Notes: generated from the sequence alone by a model not told the origin. A stretch of DNA of 44,125 nt from an uncultured Selenomonadaceae bacterium (GCA_945873565.1 CAMCDL010000002.1:1-44125); one strand, 5' to 3'. Counted from the stretch's first letter, positions 18,170-27,237 are shown. Made by a program: numbers and translations.

Positions 18170-21169
18170 TTATGTTTCATCTGCAACAATCTCATAAACA
18201 AACACAAAATATACATCACCAATATGGCTGGTATGCACAAATCTGCCATAATCGCGGATATTCTTCACTCTGCCAGTCTTGGTTATAATACGATACTCTA
18301 CATAATCCACGTCCCGATCATTCTGAATCTGGCTGGAAATATCTCCAGAAACCTTTGAAAAATCATCCGGATGAACCATGCCACGGAATGAATTATCCAC
18401 GAGCTCAATAAACTCTTCCCTGTTTTCGCAGTCATAAAGCTTAACCAAATGCTCATTAAAGCTTATGAGCTCCTGTTTATCATCAGCATGGTAGATAAAG
18501 AAGCCACCTGGCATATAATCTGAAATTTCCGCTGCCTTATTAAGAATTTCCTCAGAAGAAGCGCCAACCACAGAGAGACGGTCCTGCATCTTAAGCTCGT
18601 AGAATTTACTCTTATCCTTGTACATGAGCTTATCAGCGAGGGCAATATGCTGCTCTATATCCGTAATCTCATCAACCCATACACTGCCGATAGCTGCAGA
18701 AGTACTACCATTGAGGCAACCCCTCAAGCGTACTATACGCTTATTGAAGGCATCTTCATTGTCATCGAAGGACAGGGCAACAAATTCATCGCCACCCAGT
18801 CTGTATATCTCGGCATCACTGAAAACAGTGCGGACTATTTTAGCTACATCTCCTATGAGACGGTCACCTGCCTCATGACCAAAATTATCATTTGTATACT
18901 TCAGGCTATTAATGTCAAGAAACATAATGCCAAGCTTTTTATTTTTCTTCTTGTTTATATCCTTAATATCTGAATAATAAACCTTACGGTTCTTGAAACC
19001 AGTAAGCGGATCAATCTCCAGCTCACTGATACGCTTCATAGACTCACGGTACTTTATGATATGACCCAGTCTTGCAATGATAAGAGCCGGATTATATGGC
19101 TTTGCCACAAACTCTACCGCACCCATTCTAAGGCAACGGTCCTCCTCCTGAGCACTATCCTTTATGGTAGTGATGATAATCGGAATCTCGGTAAATACAT
19201 GATCACGGCGTATCATCTCCATGAACTCATATCCGTTCATTACAGGCATCTGAAGATCAAGCAGGATAGCCGAAATATCCTTGTAATTATTTATGAGTAC
19301 ACCGAGGCCTTCCTTACCATCCCTTGCTTGAAGCACTTTATAGTGACCAGACAGTATGCGGCTTAAGGAATCACGATTAATCTCATTATCATCAATAATG
19401 AGTACAGTACGTTTCTCATTATCCGGAATACTGTTCAGCGGAGAAATGTACTCAGTACTTTCCATTCTGAATCTAGCACCAGCGTTAGGTATCTCAGAGA
19501 GATATCGCTGAACATAGTCCTCATACCTGTCTACAGGCATTGGAGATGAGAAAAGATACCCCTGGATATAGTCACAGCCCAATTCCTGCAGCACAGCCAG
19601 CTGACCAGCATTTTCAACACCCTCAGCAGTTGTTCTGAAGCCCATTCTGTGAGCAAGATTAATAATATTTTCTATTACTATACGGTTAATATCCAAGCGG
19701 TTTACAAAGCTGATATCCAGCTTGATTATATCAAGCGGGAATGTAGCCAGCATCCCCAAGGAGGAATATCCAGCACCGAAATCATCCATTTCAATCAAGA
19801 AGCCAAGATCCTGAGCCTTTTTTACCTGCTCAATGATAATTTCAGCATTGTTCGCATACAGGGACTCAGTAACCTCGACATGAATATAAGAATGATCAAT
19901 GCCATAGGAATCAATAACATTAATCATGCGATCGAACCATCCAGGCTCCAGATAATCCTTACGGGATACATTGATGGAAACAGGAGCAATCGGCACCCCA
20001 TCCATCTGCCAACGATTTATATCCTGACAGACTCTTTCCACCACAAAAGCATCCAGCTTAACGATAAAGCCATTCTTTTCAAACAGCGGTATAAACTCCC
20101 CAGGTGACATGAAGCCGAACTGCGGATGATGCCATCTAACCAATGCCTCGGCACCTACAACCCGCTTGGAAATACTGTCATGCTTGGGCTGATAGTATAC
20201 TGTAAACTGATCATTATAAAGGGCATCCTCCATACAATCAAGTATGCGCTGCTCATTGATAAGCTTCTGATCAAGCTTATCATCATAAAAAGCAAGATTT
20301 TTATCGTATATACCCTTTATCATGCGATTTGCCAGGAATGCATTATCGCAGTTTCGCATAATAGGCAAATTCTTGTCGATTGGTGCACATACACCCTTCT
20401 TTATTATCTGATGTGGTATAGGTGCTGGAAGCAGAGCTTCATCATAAATAAGCTTTGTTGGGAATGGATCCTTGGTATCCTTGACTTCAAAAAGGATAGC
20501 AAACTGGTCACCACCATAACGTCCTGCTATGCTGGTGGTAATCATATCATTTATGAGTTTACCTAAAAAAGCCAGATATTCATCGCACTTTTGCTCACCA
20601 TAAAGACTATTGGTAAGACGGAAATTTTCAATATCCAGTGCCAGGATGCCAAACTGCTTGTCAGGATTGCTGGCCACCCTTTCAGTTGCATGTCGAAGAA
20701 AGGCCTGCTTCGTGTAGAGGCCTGTAAGATCATCAAACTCCAGCTCATTAAGGGCATTTGCCGACTCTACCATTCTTATGATATTCTTCATCCTGGCCAA
20801 TGTCGCACGTGGATGATATGGCTTGCCTATAAAGTCATGGGCACCTAAGGCTAAACACCTTTCCTCCTCTTCTGAAGAAGAGTTTGCTGTTATTACAATG
20901 ATAGGAATCTTTCTTAGCTCAGAATCCTGTTCTACTATTTCCATGAATTCATAGCCGCTCATTACAGGCATACTGAGATCAAGTAATATGAGAGAAATAA
21001 CTGATAAATTTGCCTTAAGCATCTCAAGACCTTCAAGTCCATTAGCTGCCTGAAGCACATCATAATCTGAACGCAGTATTCCCTCAAGAAGCATACGATT
21101 TACTTCGCTATCTTCGACGACGAGCACAGTCCGTCTGACATCGTTTCCATCATAATAGCTTGCTGTCAT
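18170..21169 (-). CDS. Multidomain response regulator / cyclic-di-GMP protein: REC-GGDEF-EAL-REC-GGDEF-PAS
   Basis: A 999-residue cytosolic signalling protein without membrane segments. By rough residue: receiver 1 (~12-130; VVEDSEVNR, LLDLSMPVMSGYEF, GKPY); GGDEF 1 (~145-300) with GGDQF, so probably a degenerate, non-catalytic GTP-binding copy; EAL (~318-560) with AEALVRW, INVSRKDY, EVTES, MDDFGAGYSS, IKLDISF and AEGVEN, all catalytic residues apparently kept; receiver 2 (~590-715; IIDDNEINR, LLDLQMPVMNGYEF, AKPYNP); GGDEF 2 (~725-870) with intact RLGGDEF and no obvious RxxD inhibitory site; PAS (~880-995). It could therefore both make and hydrolyse c-di-GMP under two phospho-receivers. No histidine kinase is nearby. 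A TGGTAGAAT-like promoter and a perfect inverted repeat lie upstream. GGGTGG is about 9 bases before the ATG. Confidence 0.9.
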   Translation of the reverse strand: MTASYYDGNDVRRTVLVVEDSEVNRMLLEGILRSDYDVLQAANGLEGLEMLKANLSVISLILLDLSMPVMSGYEFMEIVEQDSELRKIPIIVITANSSSEEEERCLALGAHDFIGKPYHPRATLARMKNIIRMVESANALNELEFDDLTGLYTKQAFLRHATERVASNPDKQFGILALDIENFRLTNSLYGEQKCDEYLAFLGKLINDMITTSIAGRYGGDQFAILFEVKDTKDPFPTKLIYDEALLPAPIPHQIIKKGVCAPIDKNLPIMRNCDNAFLANRMIKGIYDKNLAFYDDKLDQKLINEQRILDCMEDALYNDQFTVYYQPKHDSISKRVVGAEALVRWHHPQFGFMSPGEFIPLFEKNGFIVKLDAFVVERVCQDINRWQMDGVPIAPVSINVSRKDYLEPGWFDRMINVIDSYGIDHSYIHVEVTESLYANNAEIIIEQVKKAQDLGFLIEMDDFGAGYSSLGMLATFPLDIIKLDISFVNRLDINRIVIENIINLAHRMGFRTTAEGVENAGQLAVLQELGCDYIQGYLFSSPMPVDRYEDYVQRYLSEIPNAGARFRMESTEYISPLNSIPDNEKRTVLIIDDNEINRDSLSRILSGHYKVLQARDGKEGLGVLINNYKDISAILLDLQMPVMNGYEFMEMIRRDHVFTEIPIIITTIKDSAQEEDRCLRMGAVEFVAKPYNPALIIARLGHIIKYRESMKRISELEIDPLTGFKNRKVYYSDIKDINKKKNKKLGIMFLDINSLKYTNDNFGHEAGDRLIGDVAKIVRTVFSDAEIYRLGGDEFVALSFDDNEDAFNKRIVRLRGCLNGSTSAAIGSVWVDEITDIEQHIALADKLMYKDKSKFYELKMQDRLSVVGASSEEILNKAAEISDYMPGGFFIYHADDKQELISFNEHLVKLYDCENREEFIELVDNSFRGMVHPDDFSKVSGDISSQIQNDRDVDYVEYRIITKTGRVKNIRDYGRFVHTSHIGDVYFVFVYEIVADET

Positions 21170-21215
21170 AAATTTGAACCACCCAATTAAAATTTACATA
21201 ACAATCGACACTAAT

Positions 21216-21244
21216 ATTCTACCATAAATTGCTTTATATGCATA
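21216..21244 (-). promoter_or_regulatory. Possible promoter of the c-di-GMP gene
   Basis: Extended -10 TGGTAGAAT on the minus strand about 50 bases before the ATG; the -35 position holds TATGCA, a poor match. Confidence 0.35.
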
Positions 21245-21280
21245 TAGTGAAGACATCAAAAGCCAAATATGAAACAATCA

Positions 21281-21304
21281 GCCTATGTGCACATGCACAT
21301 AGGC
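21281..21304. repeat. Perfect inverted repeat upstream of the c-di-GMP gene
   Basis: GCCTATGTGC-ACAT-GCACATAGGC: two perfect 10-base arms. There is no T-run on either side, so it is not an ordinary terminator. It lies about 60 bases upstream of the -10 candidate, where an activator or repressor operator would fit. Confidence 0.6.
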
Positions 21305-21347
21305 AACAGTCCCTACTGATATTTAATTTCAAGCAACCATCTGTATA

Positions 21348-21397
21348 TAAAAATAAGAAGGACCATCTAACTGACTAATGTTAGATGGCCCTTCTTA
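21348..21397 (-). terminator. Terminator after rpmB
   Basis: Long stem TAAGAAGG-CCATCTAAC / GTTAGATGG-CCTTCTTA (one internal G-T pair) with an 8-base loop and TTTTTATA on the minus strand, 35 bases after the rpmB stop. Confidence 0.9.
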
Positions 21398-21431
21398 TGA
21401 TATATCAGCTTTTCTATTCCTTGCGCAAGAA

Positions 21432-21623
21432 TCAGATAGCACGTTCTACCTTACCGGTCCGCAGGCAGCGAGTGCAAACATTAACACGCTTCACATCGCC
21501 CTCTACGACAGCGCGAACACGCTGAATGTTTGGCTTCCAAGAACGCTTAGTCTTCAGATGAGAATGGCTGACATTATTGCCGCTGAGCTCACCCTTGCCG
21601 CATACTTCACATACATTTGCCAT
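21432..21623 (-). CDS. rpmB: 50S ribosomal protein L28
   Basis: 63-residue large-subunit protein. N-terminal CEVCGKG and later CTRCLRTG give two CxxC pairs, so this is the zinc-binding (C+) form; NNVSHSHLKTKRSWKPNIQ is the family signature. AGGAGG lies 8 bases before the ATG. Transcribed alone, bounded by its own promoter and terminator. Confidence 0.97.
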   Translation of the reverse strand: MANVCEVCGKGELSGNNVSHSHLKTKRSWKPNIQRVRAVVEGDVKRVNVCTRCLRTGKVERAI

Positions 21624-21680
21624 ATAGACACCTCCTACTCTATCGAATCAAGCTGTGCACAGTCAATACACAACATTGAT

Positions 21681-21709
21681 ATATTATCACAAACATCACT
21701 TCAATGCAA
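21681..21709 (-). promoter_or_regulatory. Probable rpmB promoter
   Basis: TTGCAT with TAATAT 17 bases downstream (or an extended TGTGATAAT at 15) on the minus strand; the leader to rpmB would be about 50 bases. Confidence 0.55.
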
Positions 21710-21725
21710 GCATTTTTTCAAAAAA

Positions 21726-22610
21726 TCATTTACCTGCCTCAAGGCCATCGACCAGCTTCAGAATATGAGCCAGCTCCTCACCGGTAAAGTGATATTTTTC
21801 ACCGCAGAAATGGCAGCATATTTCAGCCTGGCCATCGTCGACCAGGGTCTTAAGATCTGCACGGCTCAAGCTGAAAAGAACATCCTCTATACGCTCCTTT
21901 GAGCACTGGCAGCGGAAGGAAAGCTCTGTTGTGGATAAAAACTCCATCTCAAAGCCTTGCATAACTTCCTTTATAATAGCCTCAGCATCAAGGCCATCAG
22001 CAATCATAGATGTAACCGGACGCAGGCTTTTAAGATTTTCCTCCAGTCTGGAGACAGTTTCCTCATCAGCATCAGGCATCAGCTGTATCATAAAACCGCC
22101 GGCTGCTGAAACCTTGAAATCACTTTCAACAAGAACTCCAAGACCGATACTTGATGGTGTCTGCTCAGATGCAAACATATACTGAGTAAGATCCTCAGCA
22201 ATTTCACCAGTTACAATCTCAACACTTCCAGACATTGGCTCTTTCAGTCCAGTAAATCTTGTAACAGTTACCAGACCTTGACCCACAGCACCCCCCACGT
22301 CAAGCTTGCCGTTTTCATTCAAGGGAAGGTTGACGTGGGGATTGCCTGCATAGCCCCTGACATAGCCGTCAGCAGTAGCATCAGCAGTAATGGTACCAAT
22401 AGGACCATTCCCCCGGAAGCTTACAGTGATAGCCTCTTCATTTTTCAGATTGGCTGCCATCAGAAGAGCACCAGTCATGGTCCGTCCTACAGCAGCTGCT
22501 GCTATCGGATAGCAGTCATGACGTCTTACCGCTTCCCCCACCAGATCCGTGGTCACTGCAGCATACACCCTGACACCAGCCGTAATAGCCTTTACCAGAT
22601 AATCACTCAT
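21726..22610 (-). CDS. hslO: Hsp33 redox-regulated chaperone
   Basis: ATP-independent holdase switched on by oxidation. The N-terminal domain (GRTMTGALLMAANLK, GNPHVNLPLNENGKLDVGGAVG) is followed by the zinc redox switch near the C-terminus: CQCSKER (CxC) and CCHFCGEKYHF (CxxC), with all four ligands present. 294 residues is normal. AGGTG about 8 bases before the ATG. It follows yfcE by 19 bases and appears to be the last gene of the rib transcript. Confidence 0.95.
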   Translation of the reverse strand: MSDYLVKAITAGVRVYAAVTTDLVGEAVRRHDCYPIAAAAVGRTMTGALLMAANLKNEEAITVSFRGNGPIGTITADATADGYVRGYAGNPHVNLPLNENGKLDVGGAVGQGLVTVTRFTGLKEPMSGSVEIVTGEIAEDLTQYMFASEQTPSSIGLGVLVESDFKVSAAGGFMIQLMPDADEETVSRLEENLKSLRPVTSMIADGLDAEAIIKEVMQGFEMEFLSTTELSFRCQCSKERIEDVLFSLSRADLKTLVDDGQAEICCHFCGEKYHFTGEELAHILKLVDGLEAGK

Positions 22611-22629
22611 TTATACACACCTGTCAAAA

Positions 22630-23187
22630 TCAAAATTCTATGCTCATCAATACCTCTTCAGTATCAATATCATATATATTTATACCATCATCAGTAATAA
22701 CTGCACAGGTATTGCGTCCATCATCACGCTTGGACAAGGATGGAGAGCCAGGATTAAGGAATATTGTCTCACCGCGCTTTTCAAGTACAGTGGTATGAAT
22801 ATGACCAGTAATAAATACATCAGCCTTCATGTTTTTTGCTGCCTGGTCCTTAAGCTCATCTGATTCAACCATATGTCCATGAGTGGCTACTATACGCTTA
22901 CCTCCAGCGAAGGTGTAAGCATACGGAGCCTGAATAGGAGTCTCCAGGACCAGCTGATCAACCTCAGAATCACAATTTCCTCGGCAGATAATAACTGGCA
23001 CACTGCTGTCATTTATGCGCTGGGCCAGACCTGCTGGATTATAATCCTCCAGCATAGGATTTCTTGGTCCATGATACAGCACATCACCGGAATGGATAAT
23101 GAGATCTGCGTCCTGGAAAAACTTTTCATATGCGGCTGCCCAATGGAGCTCACAGCCATGGGTATCACTGATTACACCAATTTTCAT
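22630..23187 (-). CDS. yfcE: YfcE-type metallophosphodiesterase
   Basis: Calcineurin-like phosphoesterase of 185 residues. Metal ligands in the expected order: GVISDTHG, HSGDVLYHGPRNP, RGNCDSEVD, THGH, and TGHIHT followed by NPGSPSLSKR. E. coli YfcE hydrolyses model phosphodiesters; the physiological substrate is unknown. GGAG is 8 bases before the ATG. It lies 29 bases after ribH with no terminator, so it probably shares the riboswitch-controlled transcript. Confidence 0.9.
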   Translation of the reverse strand: MKIGVISDTHGCELHWAAAYEKFFQDADLIIHSGDVLYHGPRNPMLEDYNPAGLAQRINDSSVPVIICRGNCDSEVDQLVLETPIQAPYAYTFAGGKRIVATHGHMVESDELKDQAAKNMKADVFITGHIHTTVLEKRGETIFLNPGSPSLSKRDDGRNTCAVITDDGINIYDIDTEEVLMSIEF

Positions 23188-23216
23188 AGTTATAGCTCCT
23201 TTATCAGAGGCATCAA

Positions 23217-23681
23217 TTACAGCTGTCTTAAGAGATTTGCCATCTCAATCGCAGTCATAGCACCATCAGCACCCTTGTTGCCTGCTTTAGTACCAGAGCG
23301 CTCAATAGCCTGCTCAATATTCTCAGTGGTAACAACGCTGAAGGCAACAGGAACACCAGTAGACATGCTTGCCTGAGCAATCCCCTTGGCAGCCTCATTG
23401 CAGACATAATCATAATGAGTGGTAGACCCACGGATAACAGTGCCCAGGGCAATGATTGCATCATACTTGCCAGATTCTGCCATCTTCTTTGCAATGAAAG
23501 GAAGCTCGAAAGCTCCTGGAACCCAAGCAACAGTTACATCATCCTCTGCTGCTCCATGGCGCTTCAGGGTATCCAGAGCACCGCCCAAAAGCTTAGAGGT
23601 CAGAAACTCATTGAAACGTGAAACTACAACACCAAACTTCAGCCCTTCAGCTGTAAGCATTCCTTCAATAATCTTTGCCAT
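23217..23681 (-). CDS. ribH: 6,7-dimethyl-8-ribityllumazine synthase
   Basis: Condenses the ribityl pyrimidine with dihydroxybutanone phosphate to make the riboflavin precursor. Family motifs: [40 protein letters not shown] (catalytic His89) and the C-terminal [17 protein letters not shown]. 154 residues, standard for the icosahedral enzyme. GGAGGG before the ATG. Last of the four riboflavin genes. Confidence 0.97.
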   Translation of the reverse strand: MAKIIEGMLTAEGLKFGVVVSRFNEFLTSKLLGGALDTLKRHGAAEDDVTVAWVPGAFELPFIAKKMAESGKYDAIIALGTVIRGSTTHYDYVCNEAAKGIAQASMSTGVPVAFSVVTTENIEQAIERSGTKAGNKGADGAMTAIEMANLLRQL

Positions 23682-23708
23682 GTCAAACCCTCCGAAATAA
23701 ATATAAAA

Positions 23709-24911
23709 TCAATCTTCATTTAAAATGTGACCCATCTTGGTCTTCTTAATCTTCATATAGCCTTTGTTATACTCATTGGACTCAACCTGCAGTGGAACGC
23801 GTTCAACAATCTTAAGTCCGTATCCCTCAAGTCCGGCTCTCTTTGCAGGATTGTTTGTCATGAGGCGGATAGTGGTCAGGCCCACATCTGCCAGAATCTG
23901 AGCTCCTATTCCATAATCGCGCTCATCTGGAGCAAAGCCCAGCAGCACATTAGCCTCAACAGTATCACGGCCGCCATCCTGAAGCTCATAGGCACGCATC
24001 TTGTTGCCAAGGCCGATACCACGGCCCTCCTGACGCATGTACAGGACAACCCCCTGGCCCTCCTTCTCAATCTTCTGCAGGGCAATAGCCAGCTGCTCAC
24101 CGCAGTCACAGCGCATAGAACCAAGAGCATCACCAGTAAGACACTCAGAATGAACACGAACCAGAACATTATCCTTATTCTTTACATCACCCTTGACAAT
24201 GGCCAGGTGGCACTTCTTGTCAAGCTTGCTCTCATATGCATGAATACGGAAATGGCCATACTTGCTTGGAAGATCAGCCTCAGCTATCTTCTCTACAAAA
24301 CATTCGGTACGCTTTCTGTACTCAATAAGGGCCTTTACAGTGATCATCTTCAGACCATGCTTCTTGGAAAATTCAATTAGCTTAGGAGTACGCATCATAT
24401 GACCGTCATCATCCATAATCTCGCAGCATAAGCCTGCAGGGGTCAAACCTGCCAGCTTTGCAAGATCAGTGGTAGTCTCGGTGTGACCAGCACGGCGTAG
24501 AACTCCGCCTGGTACAGAACGGAGCGGAAATACATGACCTGGACGACGGAAGGTCTCAGGCTTGGACTCTGGATCTATAAGACGCTTTACAGTCTCGCAG
24601 CGCTCATAGGCTGAAATCCCAGTTGTAGTAGAAATAGCATCTACAGATACAGTGAAGGCAGTCTCATGATTATCAGTATTATTAGTAACCATCTGAGTAA
24701 TCTTCAGACGATCAAGGGGTTCGGCCTCCATAGGAGTACAAATAAGACCCTTTGCATAGGTAGCCATAAAGTTTACATGCTCAGGAGTGAGCTTGTCTGC
24801 TGCCACGATAAGGTCACCCTCATTTTCGCGGTCCTCATCATCAACAACTACTACCATGTTACCTTTTCTGATTTCTTCAATTGCTTCTTCAACTGTTGCA
24901 AAATCTGACAT
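23709..24911 (-). CDS. ribBA: Bifunctional 3,4-dihydroxybutanone-4-phosphate synthase / GTP cyclohydrolase II
   Basis: Supplies both riboflavin precursors. Residues 1-200 are RibB (DDEDRENEGDLIVAAD, RPGHVFPLRSVPGGVLRRAGHTE); the rest is RibA with the zinc site CLTGDALGSMRCDC, QEGRGIGLGNK and LMTNNPAKRAGLEGYGL. The tracked TTG start lies between the ribosome site and the ATG at 24911; GGAG is 9 bases before that ATG, so I start there (MSDFATVEE, 400 residues). Confidence 0.96.
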   Translation of the reverse strand: MSDFATVEEAIEEIRKGNMVVVVDDEDRENEGDLIVAADKLTPEHVNFMATYAKGLICTPMEAEPLDRLKITQMVTNNTDNHETAFTVSVDAISTTTGISAYERCETVKRLIDPESKPETFRRPGHVFPLRSVPGGVLRRAGHTETTTDLAKLAGLTPAGLCCEIMDDDGHMMRTPKLIEFSKKHGLKMITVKALIEYRKRTECFVEKIAEADLPSKYGHFRIHAYESKLDKKCHLAIVKGDVKNKDNVLVRVHSECLTGDALGSMRCDCGEQLAIALQKIEKEGQGVVLYMRQEGRGIGLGNKMRAYELQDGGRDTVEANVLLGFAPDERDYGIGAQILADVGLTTIRLMTNNPAKRAGLEGYGLKIVERVPLQVESNEYNKGYMKIKKTKMGHILNED

Positions 24912-24930
24912 TATATACAACTCCTTTGAG

Positions 24931-25566
24931 TTAGAATCCGTTTTTCAAGAGAAAATCCATCGTAATACGGCTTTCAGCCACTTCATTTTCCCTTGGCTTC
25001 ATCAGCTTTTCCACATACTTGCCAATGACATCATTTTCAATATTAATTAGTGAACCATCTTTCTTGGTATGAAGATTAGTTGCTTTTACAGTGTGCGGTA
25101 TAAGTGACACCACAAAATCAGTGTTGCTGACATAGGCCACCGTAAGACTTATGCCATCAAGAGCTACTGAGCCTTTTTCTACTATATGGCGAAGTATTTC
25201 GTCATCAGCTGAAATTCTCATCAAAACCGCGTTACCCTCTTCGGTCAAAGACACCACCTTGCCAACACCATCAATATGACCGCTGACTATATGACCGCCA
25301 AGACGGCTGCTCAAGGTCAGCGCCCGTTCAAGATTGACAACGCTTCCCGGCCCAAGTTCCTTAAGCGAAGTACGCCTGATAGTTTCTGGCATTACATCAG
25401 CACAGAAAGAAACCTTATCAAAACGAGTCACAGTCAGACAGATTCCGTTAACGGCAATGCTGTCTCCAATCTGAACATCCTCCAGCACCTTGCTTGCATT
25501 GATTTCAAGCCTGCCGCCAATCATGGAACGGATAGTGCCAGTTTCCTCAATAATTCCTGTAAACAC
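24931..25566 (-). CDS. ribE: Riboflavin synthase, alpha chain
   Basis: Dismutates two lumazines to riboflavin. Two lumazine-binding repeats are visible: MFTGIIEETG...DSIAVNGICLTV and the second with GGHIVSGHIDGVG...GSVALDGISLTV. 211 residues. Start is GTG, sharing one base with the ribD TAG (TAGTG), with GGTGG/GGAG just upstream, so translation is coupled to ribD. Confidence 0.96.
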   Translation of the reverse strand: MFTGIIEETGTIRSMIGGRLEINASKVLEDVQIGDSIAVNGICLTVTRFDKVSFCADVMPETIRRTSLKELGPGSVVNLERALTLSSRLGGHIVSGHIDGVGKVVSLTEEGNAVLMRISADDEILRHIVEKGSVALDGISLTVAYVSNTDFVVSLIPHTVKATNLHTKKDGSLINIENDVIGKYVEKLMKPRENEVAESRITMDFLLKNGF

Positions 25567-26654
25567 TATTCCACCACTCCTGTCACGAAAATATCATCAT
25601 CCAAAAGCTCAGTCTCAATTTCCTTTAAGCGCACCGCATCTGAAAGTCTTGCGAAGCCATCGCCTTCAACTGGAGTCAAGGCATTCTGTCCGCCTATAAG
25701 CATAGGAGCTATAAAGGCATAAACCCTGTCAACGGCCCCAGCCTTAAGGAATGCATTGTTTACCTGCCCGCCGCCTTCTACAAACAGCGAGGTGATATTC
25801 ATCCTGCCAAGCTCAGACAGAAGAATATCTATATCCACCCTTGGCCCATTTCCACAAGAAATTATTCTTACGCCCTTTGCCCTCAGTGCATTTACCCTAT
25901 CACAGGGAGCTTCCTCTGTTACAGCTACAATAAGAGGAGACTTCTCATCTGAAACCAGTTTAGAATCAAAAGGTATACGGCAGGAGCTATCCAGCACTAC
26001 ACGTACCGGATTCCTGCCATCATATGCTTCAAGCCTGGTTGTCAGGCTAGGATCATCCTTAAGTACAGTGTTAATGCCTACAAGAATTGCATCGTAAATA
26101 TCCCTTAGTTCGTGAACACGCCTTCTTGAGGAAGAATTGGTAATCCACTGTGATTCACCAGTGCAGGTGGCTATCTTTCCGTCCAGACTCATGGCCGTCT
26201 TCATAGCCACAAACGGACGTCTTGTGCTTATCCATTTCAGGAACACCTCGTTAAGCTTTACAGCCTCTGCCTCCAGTACGCCGCACTTAACTTCGATACC
26301 GGCCTCTTCCAGAATCCGTATGCCATTTCCAGCAACCTTTGGATTTGGATCCTTCATGGCTACCACAACCCTTGCTACACCGGCCTCAACAAGAGCCTTA
26401 GCACACGGGCCAGTACGCCCATAATGAGAGCACGGTTCAAGCGTCACATATACAGTAGCCCCCTTTGCAAGATCTCCAGCCATTTTAAGAGCATGAATCT
26501 CGGCATGAGGAGTACCAGCCTTACGGTGCCATCCCTCTGCTACAATGCGTCCATTCTTAACCACTACCGCCCCCACCATAGGATTAGGAGAGGTACGGCC
26601 TTTAGCATTAGATGCTATCCGCAGGGCCTCCCTCATAAAAAACTCGTCCTGCAT
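25566..26654 (-). CDS. ribD: Bifunctional riboflavin deaminase/reductase RibD
   Basis: Performs the second and third pyrimidine steps. The N-terminal zinc deaminase has HAE (50-52) and PCSHYGRTGPC (C75, C84); the C-terminal NADPH reductase begins near KTAMSLDGKIA and includes FVEGGGQVNNAFL. 362 residues. GAGGTGA 7 bases before the ATG. First gene after the FMN riboswitch and its terminator. Confidence 0.96.
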   Translation of the reverse strand: MQDEFFMREALRIASNAKGRTSPNPMVGAVVVKNGRIVAEGWHRKAGTPHAEIHALKMAGDLAKGATVYVTLEPCSHYGRTGPCAKALVEAGVARVVVAMKDPNPKVAGNGIRILEEAGIEVKCGVLEAEAVKLNEVFLKWISTRRPFVAMKTAMSLDGKIATCTGESQWITNSSSRRRVHELRDIYDAILVGINTVLKDDPSLTTRLEAYDGRNPVRVVLDSSCRIPFDSKLVSDEKSPLIVAVTEEAPCDRVNALRAKGVRIISCGNGPRVDIDILLSELGRMNITSLFVEGGGQVNNAFLKAGAVDRVYAFIAPMLIGGQNALTPVEGDGFARLSDAVRLKEIETELLDDDIFVTGVVE

Positions 26655-26696
26655 TTCATCACCTCGACAAAAAATCTGAGAGACAATGCTTTATGA

Positions 26697-26733
26697 CAAA
26701 AAGAAAAAGACCGCTGTCCAAACAACAGTCTTT
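26697..26733 (-). terminator. Expression-platform terminator of the FMN riboswitch
   Basis: 12-bp stem AAAGACTGTTGT/ACAGCGGTCTTT (two G-T pairs), 4-base loop, then TTCTTTTT on the minus strand, between the aptamer and ribD. This is the part that FMN binding would favour, stopping transcription when flavin is plentiful. Confidence 0.85.
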
Positions 26734-26763
26734 CAAAATGCACACAGCAAAAATGCACATAAG

Positions 26764-26878
26764 ATGTCTTTTCTCATCCAGACTATACTGTCGGCTCCGG
26801 AATTGCACCGGATCGTGCCACAAGGGCTCGCGGGCTTTACCGCCGGTAGGGAATCTCACCCTGCCCCAAAGACTGTCT
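26764..26878 (-). ncRNA. FMN riboswitch (RFN element)
   Basis: On the minus strand the conserved core is easy to read: TTTGGGGCAGGGTGAGATTC, CCTACCGGCGGTAAAGCCCG, CGAGCC and the closing GTATAGTCTGGATGAGA. It matches the RFN consensus throughout. It lies between the promoter and ribD with a terminator downstream, so it should shut off the rib operon when FMN is abundant. Confidence 0.97.
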
Positions 26879-26897
26879 CTGTATTTAACCTACGACT

Positions 26898-26925
26898 ATA
26901 ATAGCATAAATAGCAAAAAAGTCAA
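26898..26925 (-). promoter_or_regulatory. Promoter of the riboflavin operon
   Basis: TTGACT, 16-base spacer, TATTAT with an extended TGC, on the minus strand; it starts the transcript just before the riboswitch and almost touches the end of the upstream membrane-protein gene. Confidence 0.8.
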
Positions 26926-26934
26926 TATATCAGC

Positions 26935-27237
26935 CTATCTGGTGGCCTTGAGGACCCCCATGGGATCATTTTTAAAGAGAATGACCAGCCATACAAAGAG
27001 CCCCAGAGCAATTGCTGATATTCCTAAAAACGCATCATTTATCATAGCCTCTGCTGACGGATTAAAATACTCAGTGCCAAGCTCAGCATATTCAAAAATA
27101 GCATCTGTCATCCACATAATGGAGGCTCCCCAGTAGATATAGCAAAGATCTGATACCCTGCAGATCCTGGCTTTTTCGCTTATATACCATACAGCAGTTG
27201 CCACAACTGCCGCAATGAAGGTTATAAGGAGGGTCAT
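26935..27237 (-). CDS. Small two-helix membrane protein, function unknown
   Basis: 100 residues. An N-terminal hydrophobic helix (LLITFIAAVVATAVWYI), a more polar middle with DLCYIYWGASIMWMTDAIFEY, and a second helix (ISAIALGLFVWLVILF) ending in KNDPMGVLKATR. I do not recognise a named domain. The ATG overlaps the stop of the preceding gene (ATGA), with AGGAGG-like AAGGAGGG just before it, so the two proteins are made together and may act as a pair in the membrane. Topology is inferred from hydrophobicity only. Confidence 0.75.
   Translation of the reverse strand: MTLLITFIAAVVATAVWYISEKARICRVSDLCYIYWGASIMWMTDAIFEYAELGTEYFNPSAEAMINDAFLGISAIALGLFVWLVILFKNDPMGVLKATR

Noticed and set aside
26686-27136. 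Plus-strand ORFs over the riboflavin leader
   Set aside because: They cross the FMN riboswitch, its promoter and a membrane-protein gene on the other strand.
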